From contig CANQXT010000003.1 in assembly GCA_947627915.1 (NCBI GenBank), positions 1-49,904 of the forward strand: a stretch of DNA of 49,904 nucleotides, given 5' to 3'. The stretch is from an uncultured Bacilli bacterium (GTDB lineage Bacteria; Bacillota_I; Bacilli_A; RF39; UBA660). The position numbers were made by a program, and so were the translations under genes. Shown one piece after another: positions 9,637 through 20,297 of this stretch; position 1 is the first letter of the stretch, and the number at the start of each line of letters is the position of its first letter. A model generated the notes under the pieces. It saw nothing but the letters and a program-made list of their open reading frames with translations, searched no databases and was not told the DNA's origin.

Positions 9637-11943
9637 ATGAAATGTAAAAAATGTGGTGTGATAAATCAAGAAGGTTCCGATTATTGTAGTAATTGCGGTA
9701 ATAAATTAGATATTCCTAATTCTAAAAATAATTCTAAAATAATTATAATAATAGTAATTATAGTTTTAATAGGTGGTTGTGGTGGTTACTTTTTAATTAA
9801 AAGTTTAACTGGTTTTAAAGATCCATTTCCTAGTATTGATGATTTAGCTATTAAAGATAATAATATTATAATACCAACAAAAATTGGTAATTCAGATAAT
9901 ATATTTATGGATAAATTATATAAAGATTATGAAAAAGGAACTTTAAATGCTGATGAATATATTATGCAATTTGCATATGCTATATATGAAAATGATAAAT
10001 TAGATAATAAATATAAAAATAGTAAAATGGATTTTTCTAATATAGCTGAGTTATATAAAAAAGCAGAGAAGTTACAAGATGAACTATCAGATGATACTAT
10101 AATTTATTTATATCAAAAATATACCCTTGGTAATATAACTTTAGGTGATAGTGAAGATAATCAAGGTATTAGTATTAAAAACAATTTAGAATCATATAAA
10201 GTAGATAAATTAGTAAATGCAGATAATAATGTTAGTAAATTAGATAAAGTTAAATTATCTAGCGATGGTCATTTTTTAATTTATTATTCAATAGAAGGTG
10301 CTAATGCAACAACAGATGCTAATGTAAATAAAATAGCCGAACATTTAGAATATTCTGTAAGTGAATATAAAAATAAATATGGTTATGAATTTAAATATAA
10401 TGTTCAACGTACAGGTAATAGTGGGGCTCTTTTTCAATCAGCATATACTAGAGCTAGTAATCTTTTGAAAGAAAATAATATAGATGATAAGTATTTAGAA
10501 ATAGCAATGCCTGTATTTATTGTAAATTTGGAAGGTACTAATGCTTTAGGTTTTTATTGTCCTCCACTTGCTTGGTTAGAACAAAGAATGGTCAATATCT
10601 ATAATTTATTTGCTGATTATGGAAAAGTAGTAGATATAATGACTACAACTTATGGTGATCCATTCTTTGTTGTAAATTCTAAATCTACTGATTTTGATAA
10701 TATGAAATTAATAGCATCACATGAGTTATTTCATCATTACCAAAATTATATTTGTGGTAATGGAGAATATACTGCTTGTCCAAGTGGTGATTTTACTATT
10801 GAAACGACAGCTAATTTAATGACTATAAATGTAGCTAACGTTAATAAAGTTGATACTGCTCTTGTTGATCATGCTTATAGTTATATAATGGATGTAGAGT
10901 CAAGCCTCGATAAAGTTGGTTCTAAATTTGGAGCAATTGGATATGGTGCTTATATATTTGGTTATAATTATAGTGAAATTGTCCCTAATGGTATAAAAAC
11001 AATGTTTAATTCTGTTTCTTATGAGAATCCTTTAAAATATATATATGATAATTCAGAAGGAAAGTATAAAGAAGTATTTAATACACTTGCTATCAAAAAT
11101 TTAACACTAGATTATGATAATAAAGTTTTAATTGCTGCTACTGAAGATGAAGTATATTATCCTAATAATCATGCTGATATTACTCCAAACAATCATAAAA
11201 TGAGTGAAAATATTAATTATTCTAGTATTCATTATTATTATATTAATCCAAATAATTATAGTAAAGATGCTCAATTAACATTTAACAGTACGAATGAAGA
11301 TTTGACTTTGCAATTATTTGTTTATGATGAAAATAAATATCAACATTTATATACATATACTTTAGATAAAGATTTTACTATTAATATTGATGATTTCAAT
11401 TATTATTATGAAGTAGTAATTGCTATTGTTAATAGCGAAATTGAAGGAAGTTTAAATTATACATATGAAATTGATAATAGTGGTGATAAAGAACCTACGA
11501 TTACAGCAGAAGATTTAAATTTAAAAAATAATCGTTCTAAAATAGAAAATTCTACAATCTTTAATTGTCATACTATAGAGGATGATGAAGAATTTAAAAT
11601 AATTACACAAGTAAGAATAGAATTTGATAAAAAAGATAAAATAAATGATTTATTTATTAAAAGTACTGCCCAAATTAAAAATTATGATCCTAAAAATCCA
11701 GCATTTAAATTTGCTAAAAATTTAGTAACTACAGTTATTAATGGTATTCAATTAGTATATGAAGAAAAATTTAAAGATTATAAAATAATTACTAATGATG
11801 AAGATGATAGATATAGTATTACTTTAAAAATTAATAAAGATTTTTATGATGTTTTAAACGATGGATTTTCAGTACAATATGAAGATAAATATGATGTTAT
11901 TAAAGAATTTGAAAGTGACGGATATTATTGTACTTATGAATAA
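9637..11943 (+). CDS. Zinc-ribbon, TM-anchored putative metallopeptidase-like protein
   Basis: CKKCGVINQEGSDYCSNCG; TM; HExxH-type motif LIASHELFHHYQNYI. Confidence 0.6.
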   Translation: MKCKKCGVINQEGSDYCSNCGNKLDIPNSKNNSKIIIIIVIIVLIGGCGGYFLIKSLTGFKDPFPSIDDLAIKDNNIIIPTKIGNSDNIFMDKLYKDYEKGTLNADEYIMQFAYAIYENDKLDNKYKNSKMDFSNIAELYKKAEKLQDELSDDTIIYLYQKYTLGNITLGDSEDNQGISIKNNLESYKVDKLVNADNNVSKLDKVKLSSDGHFLIYYSIEGANATTDANVNKIAEHLEYSVSEYKNKYGYEFKYNVQRTGNSGALFQSAYTRASNLLKENNIDDKYLEIAMPVFIVNLEGTNALGFYCPPLAWLEQRMVNIYNLFADYGKVVDIMTTTYGDPFFVVNSKSTDFDNMKLIASHELFHHYQNYICGNGEYTACPSGDFTIETTANLMTINVANVNKVDTALVDHAYSYIMDVESSLDKVGSKFGAIGYGAYIFGYNYSEIVPNGIKTMFNSVSYENPLKYIYDNSEGKYKEVFNTLAIKNLTLDYDNKVLIAATEDEVYYPNNHADITPNNHKMSENINYSSIHYYYINPNNYSKDAQLTFNSTNEDLTLQLFVYDENKYQHLYTYTLDKDFTINIDDFNYYYEVVIAIVNSEIEGSLNYTYEIDNSGDKEPTITAEDLNLKNNRSKIENSTIFNCHTIEDDEEFKIITQVRIEFDKKDKINDLFIKSTAQIKNYDPKNPAFKFAKNLVTTVINGIQLVYEEKFKDYKIITNDEDDRYSITLKINKDFYDVLNDGFSVQYEDKYDVIKEFESDGYYCTYE

Positions 11944-11961
11944 TTATATTATGAGGTAAAT

Positions 11962-13173
11962 ATGAAAAAAACGAGTGCAAATTATGATAAAAGTAAATAT
12001 ATTTTATTAGCAATAATTTTATATATAGTTATTATAATTATTGATATATTATGTATTAAAGGTATATTTAAAATATTAAATACTTCTAATGGTGAATTAT
12101 TAATAAATATGCGAATAATTCCTCTATGTATGGTAAGTATTATTCTTACCATTTCTATAATCGCTGGATTTATGGGAACAATTAAAGGTTTACTTCATAA
12201 ACTATTTACTAAAGAAAAAAGTATTAAAAATGATCTTTATTTAAGAGAACTACCTAATAATTTTGGAATAGGAGTAACGACTCTTTTATTTGATTCTAAA
12301 ATAGAGAATGAAAAGGATATTGTGGCTATTATTTTAGATTTATGTGCTCGTAAATATTTATCTTTAACAAAAACGAATGATAAATATATTATAAAAATAT
12401 TAAAGCAAATAGATACAAATTTATTAGATAATGAAAAATATATTATGGAATTATTAATTAATAATAATATTAAAAATATTGATTATTATAAGTGGTATAA
12501 TCTTTGTGAAAATGATGGAAAAAGTTTAAATTTATATTATCGATATACTTCTAAAATAGAAAATAATCGTAAAACTGATAGTATGGATGATATATTACAT
12601 CGAATTAAGAAAAGAAGTATTATTTTAAGTATTATTGTATTTATTATCTTTTCTTTATATACATTTTTCACAAATAATATTTGGAGTGTTGTTCCTAAAT
12701 TAAGTGGAACATATAGTAATACGGCAATTGGTACTGGTATGTTAGCTGTTCTTGTGGCTATTTCTATATCTGGTATTATTGTGGCAGTAATAAGTTATTT
12801 TATTATATACATAATTTTATATTTATGGGAAACGATAAAAACATTTGTAACGTTTAGTTTTCAATCTGGAAGTAATATTAAAAAAAGCAGTTACAATAAT
12901 GTTATGAGTAATAATTTAACGAGGACTAAATATGGTGAAAATGAATATCAAAAATTAGTTTCTTTTAGGAATTTTATTAAAGACTTTGGCGCATTTGCCG
13001 ATAGAGAAGCTAAAGAAGTAGTAATATGGGATCGATATTTATCATATGCTCAAGTATTTGGTTTAACAAAGGAAATAATGCAAACAGGATATAAAGAATT
13101 AATTGATAATGCATCATTTCAAATAGATAATATTGATAATATAAATTTAGATAATATTAAAGTCGAATATTAA
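11962..13173 (+). CDS. DUF2207-like membrane protein (paralog 2)
   Basis: LYLRELPNNFGIGVTTLLFDSKIENEKDIVAIILDLCARKYLSL and shared C-terminus. Confidence 0.7.
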   Translation: MKKTSANYDKSKYILLAIILYIVIIIIDILCIKGIFKILNTSNGELLINMRIIPLCMVSIILTISIIAGFMGTIKGLLHKLFTKEKSIKNDLYLRELPNNFGIGVTTLLFDSKIENEKDIVAIILDLCARKYLSLTKTNDKYIIKILKQIDTNLLDNEKYIMELLINNNIKNIDYYKWYNLCENDGKSLNLYYRYTSKIENNRKTDSMDDILHRIKKRSIILSIIVFIIFSLYTFFTNNIWSVVPKLSGTYSNTAIGTGMLAVLVAISISGIIVAVISYFIIYIILYLWETIKTFVTFSFQSGSNIKKSSYNNVMSNNLTRTKYGENEYQKLVSFRNFIKDFGAFADREAKEVVIWDRYLSYAQVFGLTKEIMQTGYKELIDNASFQIDNIDNINLDNIKVEY

Positions 13174-13198
13174 TAATAATAGAGTAGTAGGTGATATA

Positions 13199-14542
13199 AT
13201 GTATTTTTTGATTACAAGTGTTTTTACTTTAGCATTGATATTATTTTTAAAAAACATTGGGGATGTTATAAGTATTTTTGCAAGTAAAAATAAATTAGAA
13301 AGAGATAGTTATTGTCGGGAATTTTTAGCTAAAGATCAATATTTTGATTTAAAAATTATGCTATCTTTTATATTACTAATTCTTTTAATTTATGTACGTT
13401 ATTTTACTTCATTAAAAAATAATGATTTTATCTTTTTAGTATTAAATATTATTTTATTTTATATGGCTATTTCTCTAAAAAAAATTATATGTTTAATAAT
13501 TATTAAATATAATGATTTAAAAAGAAAAGCACAAGTAACTAATCATTCTGGGAGTAAAACTCCGTCTTTTATAATACATATTCTATTAGCTTTTGGAGCT
13601 TTATTATTGTGTTCCACTTGGTCTACAATGGGTAATATGCTAGGCTTTTGGCTATTAGTTATTGTAATTCCGTCTTTAATTGGTGAATTAATTGCTATTA
13701 TTAAAAAAAGTATAGATAATAAAAAAATATTGCAAATAGATAATAGTATATATTTAAGAGAACTTCCTAATAATTATGGTATTGGAGTAAATTCGTTACT
13801 TATAGATTCTAATATAGAAAATGATAAAGATATAACTGCAGTTATTTTAGATTTATGTGCGAAAGGATATTTATCAATTAGAAAAGAAAATGATAAATAT
13901 ATCGTAAAAGTATTAAAAAATATTGATAATTATTTATTGAATAATGAAAAATATATATTAGAAAATATTATAAATAATAATATTAAAAATATCGATTATC
14001 AAATTTGGTATGATTTGTGTGTTGAAGATGGTAAAAATTTAAATTTTTATGTACCAGTTAAGAAAAAGAAAACATTAAAAGATATAATTATTGATTTTCT
14101 TAAAAAAATTAATAGTATTCAATGGAATCCGTTAATTGTGGCATTTTTGGGAATATTTGTTTTAATAATTATGTGTATTTGTTTATTAGTATTATTGGTT
14201 CTAGCATTTGTTTATTTGTTATATCGTTTATTTTGTTTTCCTTTTGTAATTATCAATAGTTATAATACAGAAATAAATAATAACTTAAAAAGAACTGATA
14301 ATGGAATAGTAGAATATCGTAAATTAATGGCATTTAGAAATTTTATTAAAGATTTTGGAGCATTTGCAGATAGAGAAGCTAAAGAAGTAGTCATATGGGA
14401 TCGATATTTATCGTATGCTCAAGTATTTGGTTTAACAAAAGAAATAATGCAAACAGGATATAAAGAATTAATTGATAATGCATCATTTCAAATAGATAAT
14501 ATTGATAATATTAGTTTAGATAATATTGAAATATTAAAGTGA
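13199..14542 (+). CDS. DUF2207-like membrane protein (paralog 3)
   Basis: IYLRELPNNYGIGVNSLLIDSNIENDKDITAVILDLCAKGYLSI and shared C-terminus; TGA stop. Confidence 0.7.
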   Translation: MYFLITSVFTLALILFLKNIGDVISIFASKNKLERDSYCREFLAKDQYFDLKIMLSFILLILLIYVRYFTSLKNNDFIFLVLNIILFYMAISLKKIICLIIIKYNDLKRKAQVTNHSGSKTPSFIIHILLAFGALLLCSTWSTMGNMLGFWLLVIVIPSLIGELIAIIKKSIDNKKILQIDNSIYLRELPNNYGIGVNSLLIDSNIENDKDITAVILDLCAKGYLSIRKENDKYIVKVLKNIDNYLLNNEKYILENIINNNIKNIDYQIWYDLCVEDGKNLNFYVPVKKKKTLKDIIIDFLKKINSIQWNPLIVAFLGIFVLIIMCICLLVLLVLAFVYLLYRLFCFPFVIINSYNTEINNNLKRTDNGIVEYRKLMAFRNFIKDFGAFADREAKEVVIWDRYLSYAQVFGLTKEIMQTGYKELIDNASFQIDNIDNISLDNIEILK

Positions 14543-14549
14543 GAAAAAA

Positions 14550-14861
14550 ATGAAGAAAACTAAAGGAATTATAGATAATGTTAATATAGAATATGAAACA
14601 GAATATAATGATAAAGAAAAAAAATATGAGAAAAAAGAAGTGTATAAATATACATATTCATTTATAGTAGATGATAAGAAATATTTTGGTTATAGTACAT
14701 CATATTATAAGAAAAAGATTGGAAAAAAGATTAGTATATTATATAATCCTACTAATCCTTCAGATAATAAAACTTTAGAAAAAGTGATTTTTCAAATCTT
14801 GGCAATAATATGGGTTATATTTTTATTGATTTTAGTTTTATTTGCATTATTAAATAGATAA
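14550..14861 (+). CDS. DUF3592-like small membrane protein
   Basis: KYTYSFIVDDKKYFGYS...GKKISILYNPTNPSDNKT + C-terminal TM. Confidence 0.55.
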   Translation: MKKTKGIIDNVNIEYETEYNDKEKKYEKKEVYKYTYSFIVDDKKYFGYSTSYYKKKIGKKISILYNPTNPSDNKTLEKVIFQILAIIWVIFLLILVLFALLNR

Positions 14862-14888
14862 AAATTTGTTATTAATATTAAAATAATT

Positions 14889-14915
14889 GACTAGTAAATC
14901 TAGTCTTTTTATTTT
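14889..14915 (+). terminator. Rho-independent terminator
   Basis: GACTAG-taaat-CTAGTC + TTTTTATTTT. Confidence 0.7.
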
Positions 14916-14935
14916 ATAATTATGGTGGTGATGAT

Positions 14936-17900
14936 ATGAAAAAACAAGTAGATGGCAATACAGCGTGTAGTAGAATAGCTTACTTATTTAGTGAAATATG
15001 TAGTATATATCCAATTACACCTTCTAGTCCAATGGCCTCAAATATCGATAGTTTAACGCATAGTGATTTAAAAAATTTATATGGAAGTGTACCAAATGTA
15101 ATTGAAATGCAAAGTGAAGCTGGAGCGATTGCCACAATGCATGGTGCTTTATTATCAGGTTCCCTAGCTTCTACATTTACTGCTAGTCAAGGATTATTGT
15201 TAATGATTCCTAATATGTATAAAATAGCTGGTGAATGTTTACCTGGTGTTATCCACGTTGCTAGTAGAACAGTGGCCACTCATGCTTTATCTATTTTTGG
15301 TGATCACTCTGATGTATATGCGACAAGAGAAACTGGTTTTTGTATGTTATCTTCATCTAATGTTGCAGATGCGCAAAACTTAGCTGTTGTTGCTCATTTA
15401 TCTGCTATTAAAGGTAGTCTACCATTTGTTCATTTCTTTGATGGTTTTAGAACTAGTCATGAACTTAATACGATTGATTTAATTGATGAAAAAGAAGTCT
15501 TAAAATTAATTCCTTGGGATAGTATTAATTCATATAAAGAAAAATGTTTAAATGTTAATTGTGGTGTTCAATATGGTTTAGCTGAAAATGAAGATATTTA
15601 TTTTCAATCTGTTGAAGCAAGAAATGAACTTTATTTAAAAATGCCTGATATTGTTAATGAATATATGGAAAAAGTAAATGAAATAATGCATACTTCTTAT
15701 AAACCATTTAATTATTATGGCGATAGTAACGCTACTAATATAATTATTGCGATGGGTAGTGTAACGGATACTATTAAATTAGTTGTAGATGATCTAAATA
15801 AAAAAGGAGAAAAAGTAGGACTTATTAATGTTCATTTATATAGACCTTTTAGTGTTAAATATTTACTTGATGTATTACCTAAATCAGTTAAAAATATAGC
15901 TGTTTTAGATAGAACTAAAGAAGCTGGTAGTATAGGTGAACCTTTATATTTAGATATTGTTAGTGCTCTACATAATAAAGATGTTAATATAGTTGGGGGA
16001 AGATATGGTTTATCTAGTAAGAATACGACACCAAAACAAATCTATAGTGTTTTTAAAATGTTAAATAATGAACTTAAGAATAACTTTACTATTGGTATTT
16101 TAGATGATGTAACTAATTTATCTTTAGAAGAAGAAGATTATAACATTGAACTTAATGCTAAAGAAATAAAAATATTTGGTTTTGGTTCTGATGGTATGGT
16201 TAGTGCTAGTAAAGAAATGTTAAAAATAATAGCTGAAGAAGATTATTATGTGGAAGGTTACTTTGAATATGATTCTAAAAAAAGTGGAGGAGTTACTGTT
16301 TCTAATTTAAGATGGAGTAAAGAAGCCATTAATGCTCCATTCTATGTTGAAAATCCAGAAATAGTAGTAGTTACTAAAGATGAATATTTACAAAGATTTA
16401 AAGTATTAGATAGTATTAAAGAAAATGGTATTTTACTTTTAAATACTAATAAGAATGAAAAAGAATTAAATGAATTTTTACCAAATAATTTAAAAAATAT
16501 TATTCAAAGTAAAAATATTAAAGTATTTTATATTGATGCTTCAATAATTGCTTTAAATAATAATATTAATGGTAAGATAAATAAGATTATAGAAGTAATA
16601 TTATTAAAATTATTAAATATATCTAATGGTTATGAAAAAGTAATTGAGTTAATTAAAAAAGCTTTTCTAACTAAAGGCGAAGATGTTATAAATAATAATA
16701 TTAAAGCTTTACAAAGTTCTTTAGATAATTTAAAAGTATTAGAAAATATTTATGAAATAGATGAGGATGTTAAATTAAAACAAACTATTTTTGAAAAAAT
16801 TAATAGTAGAGAAGGAAATAGTTTAAAAGTAAGTGAATTAGTACCATATCGTAATGGAGCATTTCCTTGTAATTTAGCAGCATTAGAAAAAAGAGGAGTA
16901 TCTTATTTAATTCCTAATTGGGATATAGAAAAATGTATTCAATGTGGAATGTGTAATATTATTTGTCCTCATGGAGTAATAAGACCAATTGTAACGAAAG
17001 ATAATATTGGTAAGAAATATATGGGTAATAATGAATATAATTATTATTTAGCTATATCAGAGAAAGATTGTACTGGATGTGGTTTATGTATTAAAAATTG
17101 TCCAACTAATGCTTTATCATTTGATAAATCTAATAAAGAAAATTTAAAAATTGTTGATAAGTATTTTGAAGATTATGAAAATCCAGAATTATTAGATAAA
17201 TTTAATATTAAAGGAGCTTCTTTACAAAAGAGTAAATTTAAATTTAGTGGCGCTTGTGCTGGATGTGGAGAAACACCATACATAAAGTTATTAACTCAAC
17301 TTTATGGTGATGAATTAGTTATTGCTAATGCAACTGGTTGTTCATCAATTTATGGTGGTAGTGCTCCGTCAACGCCTTATAGTATTCCTTGGGCAAACTC
17401 TTTATTTGAAGATAATGCTGAATTTGCTTTAGGTATTCATTCATCTTATCAAAGTAAAAGAAATAGAATCAAAGAGATTATGGAATTAAGTCTTGCTTCG
17501 GTTGAAGAGGATATTAAAGAACAATTTAATTTATGGTTAAATAATATGGAAGATGTTAAGATAACTACTAGTGTTAAAGAAAACTTAAAAGATAAAAAAA
17601 TTCCCAAAGATTTAAAAGATTTATTAGATTATATTCCATCAAGAGTGGTAGTAGCCATTGGTGGCGATGGTTGGGCTTATGATATTGGTTTTGGAGGCCT
17701 TGATCATGTTTTAAGTCAAAATCAAAATATTAAATGCTTAGTCTTAGATACAGAAGTATATTCTAATACTGGTGGACAAATGAGTAAATCTAGTAAAATT
17801 GGTGCCGTTGCTGAATTTGCTGACTTTGGTAAAAAGACTTATAAAAAAGATTTATTTAGAATTGCAATGAGTTATCCAAATTGTTATGTGGCAAGTATTT

Positions 17901-18271
17901 GTATGGGAGCAAATCCAATGCATACAATTAAAGTTTTGAAAGAAGTTTTTACTCACAAAGGACCAGCTTTAATTATTGCTTATTCACCTTGTGTTGAACA
18001 TGGTATAAAAAATGGTTTATCTTGCGCAACTAGTGAAAGTAAACTTGCAGTTGAAGTTGGTTATGAACTTTTAATGCATTATAATCCAGAAGAAGAAAAA
18101 TTATATTTAGATAGTAAAGAACCAGACTTTAATAGATATCAAGAATTTTTAGATAATGAAGTAAGATTTAAAGCATTAAAAATTAAAGATGAACAACTTG
18201 CTCACGATTTATTAGAATCACAAAAAGAGAACGCTATTAAAAGATATAATTATTATAAAAAATTAGTATAG
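14936..18271 (+). CDS. nifJ: Pyruvate:ferredoxin (flavodoxin) oxidoreductase, single-chain
   Basis: ITPSSPMASNIDSL...SEAGAIATMHGAL...two 4Fe-4S motifs CIQCGMCNIICPHGVIRP and CTGCGLCIKNCPTNAL...GCAGCGETPYIKLLTQLYG...IGGDGWAYDIGFGGLDHVL. Confidence 0.97.
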   Translation: MKKQVDGNTACSRIAYLFSEICSIYPITPSSPMASNIDSLTHSDLKNLYGSVPNVIEMQSEAGAIATMHGALLSGSLASTFTASQGLLLMIPNMYKIAGECLPGVIHVASRTVATHALSIFGDHSDVYATRETGFCMLSSSNVADAQNLAVVAHLSAIKGSLPFVHFFDGFRTSHELNTIDLIDEKEVLKLIPWDSINSYKEKCLNVNCGVQYGLAENEDIYFQSVEARNELYLKMPDIVNEYMEKVNEIMHTSYKPFNYYGDSNATNIIIAMGSVTDTIKLVVDDLNKKGEKVGLINVHLYRPFSVKYLLDVLPKSVKNIAVLDRTKEAGSIGEPLYLDIVSALHNKDVNIVGGRYGLSSKNTTPKQIYSVFKMLNNELKNNFTIGILDDVTNLSLEEEDYNIELNAKEIKIFGFGSDGMVSASKEMLKIIAEEDYYVEGYFEYDSKKSGGVTVSNLRWSKEAINAPFYVENPEIVVVTKDEYLQRFKVLDSIKENGILLLNTNKNEKELNEFLPNNLKNIIQSKNIKVFYIDASIIALNNNINGKINKIIEVILLKLLNISNGYEKVIELIKKAFLTKGEDVINNNIKALQSSLDNLKVLENIYEIDEDVKLKQTIFEKINSREGNSLKVSELVPYRNGAFPCNLAALEKRGVSYLIPNWDIEKCIQCGMCNIICPHGVIRPIVTKDNIGKKYMGNNEYNYYLAISEKDCTGCGLCIKNCPTNALSFDKSNKENLKIVDKYFEDYENPELLDKFNIKGASLQKSKFKFSGACAGCGETPYIKLLTQLYGDELVIANATGCSSIYGGSAPSTPYSIPWANSLFEDNAEFALGIHSSYQSKRNRIKEIMELSLASVEEDIKEQFNLWLNNMEDVKITTSVKENLKDKKIPKDLKDLLDYIPSRVVVAIGGDGWAYDIGFGGLDHVLSQNQNIKCLVLDTEVYSNTGGQMSKSSKIGAVAEFADFGKKTYKKDLFRIAMSYPNCYVASICMGANPMHTIKVLKEVFTHKGPALIIAYSPCVEHGIKNGLSCATSESKLAVEVGYELLMHYNPEEEKLYLDSKEPDFNRYQEFLDNEVRFKALKIKDEQLAHDLLESQKENAIKRYNYYKKLV

Positions 18272-18274
18272 AAA

Positions 18275-18309
18275 AAAATGTTGAAAGCTTAATAGTTTTC
18301 AACATTTTT
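18275..18309 (+). terminator. Terminator of nifJ
   Basis: AATGTTGAAA...TTTTCAACATTTTTATA. Confidence 0.7.
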
Positions 18310-18316
18310 ATATAAA

Positions 18317-18412
18317 TAAAAAAACGAGAACACATTAACTTGTGTTCTCAAAGAATAAAAAGGGGTTGACTAGTGTGATACTAGCACCAATTCGATAATT
18401 TCCGAATTGGTG
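18317..18412 (-). ncRNA. Candidate small structured RNA (about 95 nt)
   Basis: Minus strand: TTGACA (18442-18447), 17-nt spacer, TAGGAT (18419-18424), 10-bp hairpin CACCAATTCG/CGAATTGGTG, small CTAGT/ACTAG hairpin, terminator GAGAACACA-agttaa-TGTGTTCTC-GTTTTTTT. No ORF. Confidence 0.55.
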
Positions 18413-18418
18413 ATTACT

Positions 18419-18447
18419 ATCCTAATCGATTTCACTTAATTTGTCAA
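18419..18447 (-). promoter_or_regulatory. Sigma-70-type promoter of candidate sRNA
   Basis: TTGACA-17-TAGGAT on the minus strand, downstream of the 18481 stop codon. Confidence 0.6.
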
Positions 18448-18480
18448 CACTTTTTTAACACTTTTTATAAAATTTTTTAA

Positions 18481-19866
18481 TTATTTTTTGGGACTCTCTT
18501 TTTCTAGAATATCACGGGCTGCAACTAATCCTGTCGCGGCAGCAGCTACGATATTTCCAGCTTTACCAGCGCCATCGCCAATAAAGTAAATGTTATGATT
18601 TTCTAACTTCATATGATTGTCTGTAGTTATCTCATTACTAAAGAATTTTATCTCTGGTCCATATAGTAAAGTTTCACCATTATTAACCCCAGGGATTATT
18701 TTATCTAATGTTTCCAATCCCTCTAAAATATTTTTAATGATTCTATGAGGAAGAACTAAAGCTAAGTCACCTGCAACAACATCTTTTAAAGTTGGTTCAA
18801 TAAAACCTTTATTTATTCTTTCAAGAGTGCTTCTTCTGCCAGCTTTTAAATCTCTAAGTGATTGAACTATTGGTTTACCATTACCTAGAGTATTAGCAAT
18901 TCGAGCGATACATTCACCATATTCTCTTGTATTAGTGGCTGGATGAGTTAAATTAACTTTGGAAATAAAAGCAAAGTTAGAGTTATTGGATTTAACATCT
19001 TTTAAAGCATGACCATTAACACATATATAACCATAATAATTTTCTTTAGTTACAAAACCTTCTGGGTTAGTACAAAATGTTCTAATTTGATCATTATATG
19101 TAGCAGTTTTAATAAAAATAGTTGGATCATAAATAACACTACATAAATCTTTTAATATTTCTTTTCTCACTTCAACTCTAACACCAATTTCAATACTTTG
19201 AGATATATAAGGTATTTTATATTTATCAGCTAGTTCTTGAACCCATTTAGCACCAGTTCTACCTGGAGCAACTACAACATATTTGGCTTCTACTTCTTTA
19301 TCATTATAGATAACTTTATAAGTTCCATTATTCTCTTCAATATCTGAAACACAGGCATTTTCTAAAATATCTACACCAGCATTTTTTAAATATTCTGTAA
19401 AATTATGAATATATTCTGGTAATTTATCACTACCTAAATGTTTTTGTTTAATTATTAGAAGACTAGCACCTTCTTTAGCAATTTTCTCTTGAATTTTTTT
19501 AGCTTCTTCCATATTCGTTGGATAAACTTTACTATCCATACCAAATTCATTAAATATTTCTTCAGTATCATCAATTAATTTTTCTGCTTCACTAATACTC
19601 ATATATTTATATAAATCGGATTTACCAAGTTTGGGAATAAAATTTAATTTACCATCAGAAAATGTTCCAGCACCACCATAACCTGATAAGATACCACAAG
19701 GATTACAACCAGCACAAATATTAGTTTTTTTCATTGGGCATACCCGATGTTTAGCAAATTTTCCTTGATCTAGTAATAACACTTTTAACTTTTTATTCTT
19801 TTTAATTAATTCATAAGCTGTAAATAAACCCGCTGGACCAGCTCCTATTATAACTACATCATACAT
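18481..19866 (-). CDS. NAD(P)/FAD-dependent oxidoreductase
   Basis: MYDVVIIGAGPAGLFTAYELIKKN; CPMKKTNICAGCNPCGILSGYGGAGTFSDGKLNF; IYFIGDGAGKAGNIVAAAATG. Confidence 0.88.
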   Translation of the reverse strand: MYDVVIIGAGPAGLFTAYELIKKNKKLKVLLLDQGKFAKHRVCPMKKTNICAGCNPCGILSGYGGAGTFSDGKLNFIPKLGKSDLYKYMSISEAEKLIDDTEEIFNEFGMDSKVYPTNMEEAKKIQEKIAKEGASLLIIKQKHLGSDKLPEYIHNFTEYLKNAGVDILENACVSDIEENNGTYKVIYNDKEVEAKYVVVAPGRTGAKWVQELADKYKIPYISQSIEIGVRVEVRKEILKDLCSVIYDPTIFIKTATYNDQIRTFCTNPEGFVTKENYYGYICVNGHALKDVKSNNSNFAFISKVNLTHPATNTREYGECIARIANTLGNGKPIVQSLRDLKAGRRSTLERINKGFIEPTLKDVVAGDLALVLPHRIIKNILEGLETLDKIIPGVNNGETLLYGPEIKFFSNEITTDNHMKLENHNIYFIGDGAGKAGNIVAAAATGLVAARDILEKESPKK

Positions 19867-19963
19867 TTTATATTACCTCCCTTTAATTTTATCATAATAA
19901 ACTGGATAATAACACTATTTTGTTTTAAAAATATATTTGGTATAATTAATTAAAGGTGATTTT

Positions 19964-20293
19964 ATGAAACCAAAAAATATAATTTTAATAATTTTAATTG
20001 TAGTAATTGCGATTGTAGGAGTAGTATTTTTTTCAACTTCAGATAAACCATTAGATTATGAAGATAAAATTAATGAAGCTGTTTCTAAAGTTAAAGTTCC
20101 TGTCGCTAAAAAGGATATTGTTAAAGGAGAAAAAATAGATTTTGATTTTATTGGAACAATTGATATTGATTTAGATGATATATCTAAAGGTGAAATGATA
20201 AGTTTTAATGAGTTAGCAAATAAAATGGCTAATAAAGATATTAAAAAAGGTGATATCATTAAAAAAAGTGATGTTAGCGATTTTATAAATTAA
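19964..20293 (+). CDS. Membrane-anchored SAF-domain-like protein
   Basis: N-terminal TM; VPVAKKDIVKGEKIDFDFIGTI...MANKDIKKGDIIKKSDVS. Confidence 0.6.
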   Translation: MKPKNIILIILIVVIAIVGVVFFSTSDKPLDYEDKINEAVSKVKVPVAKKDIVKGEKIDFDFIGTIDIDLDDISKGEMISFNELANKMANKDIKKGDIIKKSDVSDFIN

Positions 20294-20297
20294 TTGG

